Assembly: GCA_015075445.1 (NCBI GenBank)
Contig: JABTUJ010000007.1
Location: forward strand, 140,453-204,452
DNA from: Verrucomicrobiales bacterium
GTDB lineage: Bacteria > Verrucomicrobiota > Verrucomicrobiia > Limisphaerales > J093
Reading direction: 5' to 3'
DNA: 64,000 nucleotides
Position numbers and translations under genes: made by a program. A model generated the notes under the pieces. It ran no database searches, was not told the DNA's origin, and saw only the letters and a program-made list of their open reading frames with translations. Below, in pieces: positions 44,718 to 53,062 of the stretch. Each line of letters starts with the position of its first letter. The first letter of the stretch is position 1.

Positions 44718-46355
44718 TCAGTCGGAGAGATCGGACTCCTTCGGCTCAGGCAGGGCGAATGAGAGGGCGAATCCCACGAGGTACACCGCCAAGCCGACCA
44801 GCGCGGCCATGTAAGCGAGTTTGACCGGGGCGTAGGCCGGATCCGGGGTGGTGGCCAGGGTGGTGGTCACCCAGGCAAAGGAGGTTCCCAGCAAGCGTCC
44901 GCCGATGTTGGCGGCGAAACTCTCGCCTGTGCCGCGCAGGTGCATCGGATACACCCGGGGCAGGTAGTTCCCCCAGAAGCTGAACTGGCCCACCGTGACC
45001 ATCCCGGCCAGGAAGATCCCCACGTACAGCAGGGTGAGGCTCTCAAGGGCGGCGTACGCGAAGACCAACGGCATGAGGACCAGCCCGGGGACCTGGAGCA
45101 TCCGCAGCACGCTGCGGGTCTGCCGCGGCAACAGCCTCTGCAGACTGAGCAACGCGGCCCAGACGAGGAACCCGCCCACCAGCCCGATGCCCACGCCCTG
45201 GACGAGGCGCCACAGGCGTTCCCCGAAGGAGCCGGCGAAGTTAGCCAGCACTTCGAGCATCAACACGGCCACCAGCACGCTCCAGCCCAGGATGGAGCGG
45301 CGGCTGATCTGGCCCGCGCCGAGCACACCCACGAGGAGCACCGCCACGAGGGCCCGGCCATACAGTCCACCCAGTTCCTGGACTTTCGTGGCCTTGGCGG
45401 CGGCGGCCTGGGTGACCTGGGCCGTGGCCTGCCGGGCCAACCGGGCAGCATCGGCGGCAGGTTGATCCTCGGAAGCCGCCGCGGCCGCGGCTTGGGCTGC
45501 GGCCTTCACCTCGGGCGTCGCCGGCAGGATCCGGGGCAGGTGTTGGATGGCGCCGAAGGCCGCGCCGTAGCTCATGGCGAACATGAGGGTGGTGACCACC
45601 GTAATCCGGCGGAGATCGGGGGCGAACAGGGCGGCGAGGCTGGGACGTTTGAGGGTGCCGGCGGCCTTCTTGCGCTGCCAGGCCGGCGACTCAGGGAGGA
45701 AGGGACGGATGATGGCCAGCGGCAGGGCGGGGATCAGACCGGACATCAACGTGTAGCGCCACGCGGCATGGTGGTCCCTGATGGCGTCACCGAACCAACC
45801 GAAAAAGTCCACGGCCGGCAGGCTGGCGGCGTACTTCACGCAGAGGCCGTTGGCGAAGGCCACGAGCAGGCCGCCGATGGATGAGAACGCCTGCGTGTAG
45901 CCGAGGATCCGCTCGCGCCGTTCCGGTTCGGGAAAAAGCTCCGCCAGCCAGGCCACGGCAGCGACGAACTCGACACACACCCCGACGAACACCAGGCACC
46001 GGAAGAACAGCAGCATCCAGACGCTGGTCGAGAAGCCGGCGGCGAAGGCCGAGAAGGCGTAGAGCATGATGCTCCACGTGAGCACCCGCCGCCGCCCCAG
46101 ACGGTCGGTGAGATAGCCGCCCAGCAGACCGAAGATGCCTCCGGCAAAGGCCGGGATGTAGAACAGCCGTCCCACCCACTGCTGGAACTCGGGGGAGCCC
46201 GGCGCGGCACCGAGCAGCTCCTGCAGCGCGGGTCCCACGATCAGCGGCAACATCAACAGCTCATAGATGTCAAAGGCGAACCCGATCGACGCAATCACGC
46301 AGATGAGCCACTGCGTGGTGGTCAGGCCGCGGAGAGGAGAGGCGGACGCTTGCAC
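44718..46355 (-). CDS. MFS transporter
   Basis: A 545-residue major facilitator. I chose the GTG at 46355 (VQASASPLRGLTTTQWL), since the longer frame adds about 68 polar residues without motifs. The first half has the MFS A-motif GGYLTDRLGRRRVLTW between helices 2 and 3 and helix 5-6 motifs (LAELFPEPERRERILGYTQ). The central cytoplasmic loop contains an Ala-rich helical insertion of about 65 residues (PATPEVKAAAQAAAAAASED and following). The C-terminal half has six more helices and ends LPEPKESDLSD. The substrate is unknown; neighbours suggest a sugar or sugar derivative. It is divergent from the beta-helix gene. Confidence 0.85.
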   Translation of the reverse strand: MQASASPLRGLTTTQWLICVIASIGFAFDIYELLMLPLIVGPALQELLGAAPGSPEFQQWVGRLFYIPAFAGGIFGLLGGYLTDRLGRRRVLTWSIMLYAFSAFAAGFSTSVWMLLFFRCLVFVGVCVEFVAAVAWLAELFPEPERRERILGYTQAFSSIGGLLVAFANGLCVKYAASLPAVDFFGWFGDAIRDHHAAWRYTLMSGLIPALPLAIIRPFLPESPAWQRKKAAGTLKRPSLAALFAPDLRRITVVTTLMFAMSYGAAFGAIQHLPRILPATPEVKAAAQAAAAAASEDQPAADAARLARQATAQVTQAAAAKATKVQELGGLYGRALVAVLLVGVLGAGQISRRSILGWSVLVAVLMLEVLANFAGSFGERLWRLVQGVGIGLVGGFLVWAALLSLQRLLPRQTRSVLRMLQVPGLVLMPLVFAYAALESLTLLYVGIFLAGMVTVGQFSFWGNYLPRVYPMHLRGTGESFAANIGGRLLGTSFAWVTTTLATTPDPAYAPVKLAYMAALVGLAVYLVGFALSFALPEPKESDLSD

Positions 46356-46499
46356 GGGGCGAGGGTGGGGGCGGAGAAGCGGGCTTTCAATCGCGAAGTA
46401 GGATTCACTGCCGGCAGCGCGGGCGAACTCCCACCGGCCCCGGGAGGCCGTGCGATCGCTGTTCGGCGCCTGGCTCGAGCGCGTGGGGGGCGGTGCGCC

Positions 46500-46529
46500 T
46501 TGCCATCGCCAGAACCCCCGGGCTAAGGT
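46500..46529 (+). promoter_or_regulatory. Candidate promoter for a leaderless transcript
   Basis: TTGCCA at 46500-46505, an 18-base spacer and TAAGGT at 46524-46529 match a sigma-70-like promoter. The -10 box ends only 6 bases before the GTG at 46536, so transcription would begin at or near the start codon. Confidence 0.4.
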
Positions 46530-46535
46530 CCGCCC

Positions 46536-48956
46536 GTGAACACTCCCGGCACGAACCACGCGACGCGACTCGCGATCGCCGCCAGCCTTATCCTCGGCGC
46601 GTCAATCCACGCCGCCGAGCTGCATGTGGCGCCGTCCGGCCGTGACTCCAACCCGGGAACCGCAGTCGCTCCGTTGCCCTCGTTGGCGGCCGCCCGCGAC
46701 GCAGCCCGCAAGCTGGCGGGGCGCGAGCCGGTGACCGTGCTGGTTCACGACGGCGTTTATCATCTCCCGGCAACGCTCCGGTTCACGGCGGAGGATTCGG
46801 GCACGGCTCAGTCGCCGATCCTCTACGCGGCGGCGCCGGGGGCGCGGCCGGTTCTTAGTGGAGGCGCGAAGCTCGCGCTGCAATGGGAGCCTTACCGCGA
46901 CGGGATTTTCCGCGCCAAGACACCGGAAGGTCTCACGATGGACCAACTCTTCCTCAACGGCGTCCGGCAGCCCATGGCGCGTTATCCCGACTACGACCCG
47001 GCGGTGCGCCACTTCAACGGTTACGCCGCGGACGCCCTCAGCCCGGAACGGGTCGCGCGCTGGGCGAACTCCGTTGGGGGCTACATCCACGCCATGCACC
47101 AGCACGAGTGGGGTGACATGCACTGGCGGATCCTGGGACGCAAAGCCGACGGCACCCTCGACTACGAAGGAGGCTGGCAGAACAACCGGCCCAGCCCGAT
47201 GCATCCCACCTATCGGTTCGTCGAAAATGTGCGCGAAGAACTCGACGCCCCCGGCGAGTGGTACCACGACGCGTCGGCCGCCACGCTCTACTGCCTGCCG
47301 CCCCCCGGCGTGGATCTCCCGACGGCCACTGTCGAAGCCGTGCGCCTCCGTCATCTGGTCGAGTTCGACGGTACCCCGGATCGGCCGGTGCGTTTTCTCA
47401 CCTTGCGCGGATTCACGTTCCGGCACACCGCGCGGACGTTCATGGAGAACCGCGAGCCGCTGCTGCGCAGCGACTGGACGGTGTATCGCGGTGGGGCGGT
47501 CGTGTTTCACGGGACCGAGGACTGCACGCTCGAGGACGCGGAGTTCGATCAGGTGGGCGGCAACACCGTGTTCGTCAACCGGTACAACCGTCGCGTCACC
47601 ATCCGCGGCTGCCTGATCCGCGAGAGCGGGGCGAACGGGGTGGCATTTGTTGGGGACCCGCGGGCGGTTCGGAGCCCGCTGCTCAACTACAACGAGCCCT
47701 TCGACTACGCCCAACTCGACCGCACGCCCGGCCCCGCTGGTGAGGACTACCCCGCGGATTGCCTAGTCGAGGATTGCCTGATCACCCGCACCGGGCGGTT
47801 CGAGAAGCAGACCGCCCCGATCCAGATCTCGATGGCCCGGCGCATCACGGTGCGGCACTGCTCGATCTACGAGGTGCCGCGGGCCGGCATCAACATCAGC
47901 GAAGGCACCTGGGGCGGCCACGTCATCGAGGGCTGCGACGTGTTCGACACCGTGCGCGAGACCGGCGACCACGGCAGCTTCAATTCCTGGGGTCGGGACC
48001 GCTACTGGCATCCGAGCATCGCGGAGGTGGACCGTCAGGTGGCCGCCGACCCGGCCCTGCCATTTCTCGACGTGGTCGAACCCGTGGTGCTGCGACACAA
48101 CCGCTGGCGTTGCGATCACGGCTGGGATGTGGATCTCGACGACGGTTCCTCCCGCTACGTGATTTACGACAACCTCCTGCTCCGCGGCGGCCTCAAGCTG
48201 CGCGAGGGCTACCAGCGCATCGCCACCAACAACATCATCGTCAACAACAGCCTTCATCCCCATTGCTGGTACGCGGCGAGCGGCGATGTGTTCGCCCGCA
48301 ACATCGTCATGGGCCCGTATCAGCCGGCCGGCGGCATGCCCGTCGACCGCTGGGGCGCGGAGGTGAACAGCAACTTGTTCACCTCCAGCGAAAGCGACCG
48401 GCTCCGATTCGCCGCCCAGGGATGCGACGCCGACTCCGTCGTTGCCGACCCGCTTTTCCTCGATCCCGCGAACGGGGATTACCGGGTCCAGCCCGACTCG
48501 CCGGCGCTGAAGCTCGGCTTCCGCAACTTTCCCATGGACCAGTTCGGCGTCCGCAAGCCGGCCCTGCGCGCGATCGCGCGGCAACCGGTGTTCCCGGCCG
48601 TCCGGATCCAACCGGATCTGACGCCACCGACCGCGAAGCCGGAGCTGGCGTATGCGTGGCGGGGGGCGCGCGTGCGGGAGATTGGCGGGGAAGAGTACTC
48701 GGCGTACGGTGTGTCGCGGGAGGCAGGAGGCATCGCCTTCGCCAGCCTGCGGGAAAATGCACCGGCGTTCCGGGACGGGTTTCGTCCGGGCGACTTGATC
48801 CAGGCGGTCAACGGACAACCGGTGCGTGGCCTGGCCGACTTCGCCCGTGCGCTGGGGCGCACGGAGCCGGGCAAGCCGGTGGTGTTCGACCTCGTGCGCA
48901 ACCAGTCTCCTCATGTCCTCACCCTTACCGGGCCGGTCGCGGCCCCGCGATTGTGA
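46536..48956 (+). CDS. Secreted right-handed beta-helix protein with PDZ domain
   Basis: An 806-residue exported protein. The GTG start gives a signal peptide (TRLAIAASLILGASIHA, cleaved near residue 27). The opening LHVAPSGRDSNPGTAVAPLP and DGVYHLPATLRF are typical of GH141/polysaccharide-lyase-like beta-helix proteins. Parallel beta-helix rungs run from about 270 to 640 (DCTLEDAEFDQVGGNTVFVN, RRVTIRGCLIRESGANGVAF, HVIEGCDVFD). A PDZ domain closes the protein (about 700-800: FRPGDLIQAVNGQPVRGLAD). PDZ after a beta-helix is unusual. The stop lies 4 bases before the GH127 fusion gene, so they form an operon that probably degrades a plant-type polysaccharide. Family activity is inferred. Confidence 0.82.
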   Translation: MNTPGTNHATRLAIAASLILGASIHAAELHVAPSGRDSNPGTAVAPLPSLAAARDAARKLAGREPVTVLVHDGVYHLPATLRFTAEDSGTAQSPILYAAAPGARPVLSGGAKLALQWEPYRDGIFRAKTPEGLTMDQLFLNGVRQPMARYPDYDPAVRHFNGYAADALSPERVARWANSVGGYIHAMHQHEWGDMHWRILGRKADGTLDYEGGWQNNRPSPMHPTYRFVENVREELDAPGEWYHDASAATLYCLPPPGVDLPTATVEAVRLRHLVEFDGTPDRPVRFLTLRGFTFRHTARTFMENREPLLRSDWTVYRGGAVVFHGTEDCTLEDAEFDQVGGNTVFVNRYNRRVTIRGCLIRESGANGVAFVGDPRAVRSPLLNYNEPFDYAQLDRTPGPAGEDYPADCLVEDCLITRTGRFEKQTAPIQISMARRITVRHCSIYEVPRAGINISEGTWGGHVIEGCDVFDTVRETGDHGSFNSWGRDRYWHPSIAEVDRQVAADPALPFLDVVEPVVLRHNRWRCDHGWDVDLDDGSSRYVIYDNLLLRGGLKLREGYQRIATNNIIVNNSLHPHCWYAASGDVFARNIVMGPYQPAGGMPVDRWGAEVNSNLFTSSESDRLRFAAQGCDADSVVADPLFLDPANGDYRVQPDSPALKLGFRNFPMDQFGVRKPALRAIARQPVFPAVRIQPDLTPPTAKPELAYAWRGARVREIGGEEYSAYGVSREAGGIAFASLRENAPAFRDGFRPGDLIQAVNGQPVRGLADFARALGRTEPGKPVVFDLVRNQSPHVLTLTGPVAAPRL

Positions 48957-48960
48957 ATCG

Positions 48961-51900
48961 ATGAAAACGCTTCGCTCGTTTCAACAAGGTCGGGCCGCCC
49001 GCTTTGGGTCGGCACCGCGCGGGTATGTACAAAAAGCGCCGCTGGAAGACGGCGCACTCCAAACGCGCTGCGACTCGCAGGCGGTGCGGGGCATCGCGAA
49101 GCGTCTGGAGTGCGAACGCTTCAGCGCCGCTTTGCGTGGCGTGGACGATGAACGAAAAGCGCCGCTGGAAGACGGCGCACTCCAAGCGCGCTGCGACGGC
49201 CGGGCGGTGCGGGGCATCGCGAAGCGTCTGGAGTGCGAGCGCTTCAGCGCCGCTTTCGCGGTGGCGATCGCCTTGCTCACGCCCAGTGCCTCCGCCGCGC
49301 TGGCGCCCGGGCAATGGACCCCGGAACGCGCGCAGACCTGGTACGAGTCGCGGCCGTGGATGGTCGGCTGCAACTTCCTGCCCAGCACAGCCGTCAACGA
49401 CATCGAGATGTGGGAGCCCGCGACGTTCGACGCCGCAACCATCGACCGTGAATTGGGCTGGGCACGCGCGCTGGGCTTCAACACCGTGCGCGTCTTCCTG
49501 AACTTCGTGGTGTGGCAGGCCGACGCCGAGGGTTTGAAGACGCGGTTCACCGAGTTCCTCGACATGGCCGGCCGTCACGGGATCGGCGTGATGCCGATTC
49601 TGTTCGACGACTGCAACTTTGCCGGGCGCGTGGCGGCCGCTGGTCCGCAACCCGACCCGGTGCCGGGCGTCCACAACAGCCAGTGGGTTTCCAGCCCACC
49701 GCTGGCGATGGTCACGAACCGCGCGGCCTGGCCCGTCCTCGAACGTTACGTCAAGGACATGGTCGGCACGTTCGGGCAGGACGATCGCGTGTGGGTGTGG
49801 GACCTCTACAACGAACCGGGCGCTTCGGGTTTGGGCGATCAGAGCCAGCCGTTGATGGAAGCCACCTTCGCCTGGGCGCGGGCGGCGAAGCCCGGCCAAC
49901 CGTTGACCATCGGCGCGTGGGTGGATTTCGAACACCCGTTCACGCGGCGGATGATGGAGCTTTCGGATGTGGTGTCGTTCCACGGCTACGACGCGCCGTC
50001 CGGGATCGAGGCGAAGCTGGCCCTTTGCGGGACGTACCGACGCCCGGTGCTTTGTACCGAATACCTCGTGCGCCGGGACGGCAACACGTTCGAGAATCTG
50101 CTGCCGCTGTTCCGCGACCGCCGCATCGGCTGCTGGAACTGGGGGCTGGTGGCGGGACGCACCCAGACCTACTTCCCGTGGGGCTCGCCCAAGGACGCCC
50201 CCGAGCCGGCCCGCTGGCAGCACGACCTGTTCCGTCGGGACGGCACGCCCTACGACACGCAGGAACTGGCCTTCGTCAAGGCGACCATCGCAGCCGCGGC
50301 GAGCCCCGCGTCTCGCGCGAACCTCGCCCTGGTCGCCACCGCCTCGACGTCCTACGTCTCGGGCCACGAAAGCCTCAGCGCGGTGAACGACGGCTCGAGT
50401 CCGGCGCATTCGGACGACAAGAGCGCGGGGGCCTACGGCAACTGGCCCCGCACCGGTACCCAATGGGTCCAGTACGATTGGACCCAGCCCATCCGCACCG
50501 ACCGGATCGAGGTCTACTGGTTCGATGACCAGCGCGGGGTCCGCCTGCCCACGGCCTGTCGGCTCCAGTACTGGGATGGGACGGCGTTCGTTCCCGTGGC
50601 CGATGCCGCGGGCTTGGGCCGCGAGGCAAACCGGTTCAACCCCACGACCTTTCCCCCCATCACCACCACCCGGCTGCGGCTGGAGTTTGACGGGCGGGGC
50701 ACGTTCTCGACGGGTCTGCTCGAGTGGCGGGTTTTCGATTCCGGCGACTCGCCGAACTTCCCGCCGGTGGTGGATGCGGGGGTGGACCGCGCCGTGGTGT
50801 TGTCCGGTCAGACGTACCTCGAGGGGCGTGTTCGGGACGACGGCAAACCTCGGTCCACGCCCGCCGTCCGGTGGAGCGTCGAGTCCGGCCCCGGCCCGGT
50901 CGCGTTCAGCGATCCGCAGGCCTTGGCCACCACTGCCCGCTTTGTCGCGGTGGGTGAACATGTCCTGCGGCTCACAGCGAACGACGGCGCCGCGGAAGGA
51001 GTCAGCACCGTGCACGTTTCCGTGGGTCCACCTCCGCCCACCACGGTCCTCGAGCCCGTGCCCACCACCGCCTATCGGCTGTCGAGTCCCTTCTGGCGTC
51101 CCCGGGCGCGGGCGCTGATCGTCGAGTGGATCCCGCACTGCATTCGCAAGATCGAGGACCCGGCCACGCCGGAAGGCGGCATCCAGAACTTCGTGGAAGC
51201 CGGGCGGAAGCTGGCGGGGGCCACGGACGCGAAGCATGTCGGAGCGGTGTTTGCCAACACGTGGGTTTACAACACGCTCGAGTCGATCTTCATCGCCCTG
51301 CAACTGGATCCGGGGGACGACGCCGAACTCCGCGGGGCCCAGGCCGCGCTGCGTCGGACCGCCGAGGACTGGATCCCGAAGATCCTCAGCGCCCAGGAAC
51401 CGGATGGCTACCTCCACACGATGTACACCCTCAGGGGCAGCCCGCTGGAGCAACAAGCACGATCACGAGGATTACCAGCCGGTTACTTCATCGAAGCGGC
51501 CATCGCCCACTGGCACCTGACGCGGGGGCAGGATCCCCGGCTCTATCAGGCGGCTAAACGCCTGGCCGACTGCTGGGTTCGTCACCTCGGGCCCGCACCG
51601 AAGAAGGCCTGGTACCCCGGGCATCAGGCCATGGAGATGGCGCTCGTGCGCCTGGCCCGGTTGGTGGACGCGGTCGAAGGGCAGGGGAGGGGAGGGGCCT
51701 ACGTCGCCCTCGCCAGGTTCCTGCTCGACCAGCGACAGCACGGGGAGGAGTACGATCAGAGCCACGTGCCAGTGACGCGCCAGTACGAGGCGGTCGGGCA
51801 CGCCGTCCGCGCGGTTTACTCCTACGCGGGGATGGCGGACATCGCCATGGCCACCGGGGACCTGGACTACCACAGCGCCGTGCAATCGCTCAGTGCCAGC

Positions 51901-52875
51901 ATCCTCAACCGCAAGTACTACGTCACGGGCGGCGTCGGCAGCGGCGAGACCGCCGAAGGCTTCGGCAAGGATTATTCCCTGCCGAACAACGCGTACTGCG
52001 AGTCGTGCGCCGGGTGTGGGCAACTCTTCTTCCAACACCGTCTGAACCACGCTTACCACGAGGCGCGCCACGCGGACTGTTTTGAGGAAACCCTCTACAA
52101 CGCGATCCTGGGAGGCGTGGATCTCGAGGGCCGGAACTTCACCTACACGAACCCACTCGATTCGAGTGGCGCCCGCTATCCGTGGCACGTGTGCCCCTGC
52201 TGCGTGGGCAACCTCCCACGCACGCTCCTGAGCCTGCCGACCTGGATGTACGCGCTGGGACCGGACCGCCTGTACGTGAACCTGTTCGTGGGCAGCACCG
52301 TCACCCTCGACGGGCTGGCCGGCACCCGCGTCGAGGTGTGCCAGACCACCGATTACCCCTGGAACGGCCAAGTCACGCTCACGCTCAACCCCGCCCAGCC
52401 GAAGGCGTTCGCCGTGCATCTCCGTATCCCGAATCGCGCGACCAGTCCGCTCTACACGCCCACGCCGGCCGTGGAGGGGATCCGGTCGTTGAGTGTGAAC
52501 GGAAGTCCTGTGCCGCTCCGCCCGGAGCGCGGCTACGCGGTCCTGACGCGCACCTGGCAGGCGGGCGACACCATCCGCTGGGAAGTGCCGCTCGTCGTCC
52601 AGCGCGTCTTCCCCAGTGACAAGATCGCCGCCACGCGCGGACGCGTCGCCCTGCGCTCGGGTCCGTTGATCTACAACTTCGAGAGTGTGGACCAGAGCCT
52701 TGAGGGCGTGCTCGGGCGAACCATGCCGCTGACCACCGAGTGGAGGTCGGACCTTTTAGGAGGGGTGCAAGTCATCCGGGGCACGTTCACCGACGGCGAG
52801 CCGTGGCTGGCCATCCCCAACTACGCGCGGCTGAACCGCGGCGGTCGTTCGGTCGTTTGGATACGCAGCGAGTAA
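48961..52875 (+). CDS. GH5-like / discoidin / PKD-like / GH127 multidomain glycosidase
   Basis: A 1304-residue exported enzyme with two catalytic modules. After an odd N-terminus, an export helix lies at about 97-112 (FAVAIALLTPSASA). Module 1 (about 115-445) is a clan GH-A barrel of the GH5-like type, with acid/base Glu285 in LYNEPG and nucleophile Glu367 in LCTEYL. A discoidin/F5-8-C domain (about 460-600) and a PKD-like beta domain (about 600-690) follow. Module 2 (about 700-1304) is GH127 beta-L-arabinofuranosidase-like: Glu1014 and Cys1016 in YCESCAGC, and C1078, C1080, C1081 in HVCPCCVGN, matching the zinc-cysteine site. Two copies of a 101-bp repeat lie inside the signal region. Probably cleaves arabinose-containing glycans. 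Confidence 0.88.
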   Translation: MKTLRSFQQGRAARFGSAPRGYVQKAPLEDGALQTRCDSQAVRGIAKRLECERFSAALRGVDDERKAPLEDGALQARCDGRAVRGIAKRLECERFSAAFAVAIALLTPSASAALAPGQWTPERAQTWYESRPWMVGCNFLPSTAVNDIEMWEPATFDAATIDRELGWARALGFNTVRVFLNFVVWQADAEGLKTRFTEFLDMAGRHGIGVMPILFDDCNFAGRVAAAGPQPDPVPGVHNSQWVSSPPLAMVTNRAAWPVLERYVKDMVGTFGQDDRVWVWDLYNEPGASGLGDQSQPLMEATFAWARAAKPGQPLTIGAWVDFEHPFTRRMMELSDVVSFHGYDAPSGIEAKLALCGTYRRPVLCTEYLVRRDGNTFENLLPLFRDRRIGCWNWGLVAGRTQTYFPWGSPKDAPEPARWQHDLFRRDGTPYDTQELAFVKATIAAAASPASRANLALVATASTSYVSGHESLSAVNDGSSPAHSDDKSAGAYGNWPRTGTQWVQYDWTQPIRTDRIEVYWFDDQRGVRLPTACRLQYWDGTAFVPVADAAGLGREANRFNPTTFPPITTTRLRLEFDGRGTFSTGLLEWRVFDSGDSPNFPPVVDAGVDRAVVLSGQTYLEGRVRDDGKPRSTPAVRWSVESGPGPVAFSDPQALATTARFVAVGEHVLRLTANDGAAEGVSTVHVSVGPPPPTTVLEPVPTTAYRLSSPFWRPRARALIVEWIPHCIRKIEDPATPEGGIQNFVEAGRKLAGATDAKHVGAVFANTWVYNTLESIFIALQLDPGDDAELRGAQAALRRTAEDWIPKILSAQEPDGYLHTMYTLRGSPLEQQARSRGLPAGYFIEAAIAHWHLTRGQDPRLYQAAKRLADCWVRHLGPAPKKAWYPGHQAMEMALVRLARLVDAVEGQGRGGAYVALARFLLDQRQHGEEYDQSHVPVTRQYEAVGHAVRAVYSYAGMADIAMATGDLDYHSAVQSLSASILNRKYYVTGGVGSGETAEGFGKDYSLPNNAYCESCAGCGQLFFQHRLNHAYHEARHADCFEETLYNAILGGVDLEGRNFTYTNPLDSSGARYPWHVCPCCVGNLPRTLLSLPTWMYALGPDRLYVNLFVGSTVTLDGLAGTRVEVCQTTDYPWNGQVTLTLNPAQPKAFAVHLRIPNRATSPLYTPTPAVEGIRSLSVNGSPVPLRPERGYAVLTRTWQAGDTIRWEVPLVVQRVFPSDKIAATRGRVALRSGPLIYNFESVDQSLEGVLGRTMPLTTEWRSDLLGGVQVIRGTFTDGEPWLAIPNYARLNRGGRSVVWIRSE
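49033..49133. repeat. 101-bp imperfect palindrome inside the glycosidase gene, copy 1
   Basis: Begins AAAGCGCCGCTGGAAGACGG and ends with an imperfect inverted copy (CAGCGCCGCTTT); CGCACTCCA and TGGAGTGCG pair further in. It is in frame with the gene and encodes residues about 25-58 (KAPLEDGALQTRCDSQAV and following). Confidence 0.85.
49156..49256. repeat. 101-bp imperfect palindrome inside the glycosidase gene, copy 2
   Basis: Nearly identical to copy 1, 123 bases (41 codons) downstream in the same frame and orientation, encoding residues about 66-99 (KAPLEDGALQARCDGRAV and following). It abuts the hydrophobic export segment. Confidence 0.85.
51680..51692 (+). repeat. G-rich 13-mer, copy 3
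   Basis: GGCAGGGGAGGGG lies in frame within the GH127 module, encoding Gly-Gln-Gly-Arg-Gly-Gly in a loop between helices. Confidence 0.5.
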
Positions 52876-52879
52876 ACGA

Positions 52880-52931
52880 GCCTGCGGGTGACGGTTAGAT
52901 GGCGTTCTTGACGGGAAGGTGACCCGCAGGC
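52880..52931. repeat. 10-bp inverted repeat after the glycosidase gene
   Basis: GCCTGCGGGT (52880-52889) and ACCCGCAGGC (52922-52931) are perfect inverted copies 32 bases apart, right after the stop codon. The loop is long and no T-run follows, so it is a weak terminator candidate at best. Confidence 0.4.
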
Positions 52932-53062
52932 AACGTTACGGCGCTTCCTCGGGAACACGGTTGCCGGAAGTCGGATCGGGCTGGTAGCCGGTGACCTCGC
53001 CCGTCCCGGTGCGGGGTGGGCTGTGGGTTCGTCCGATGGAACAACCGAAAACTGAACGCCTG

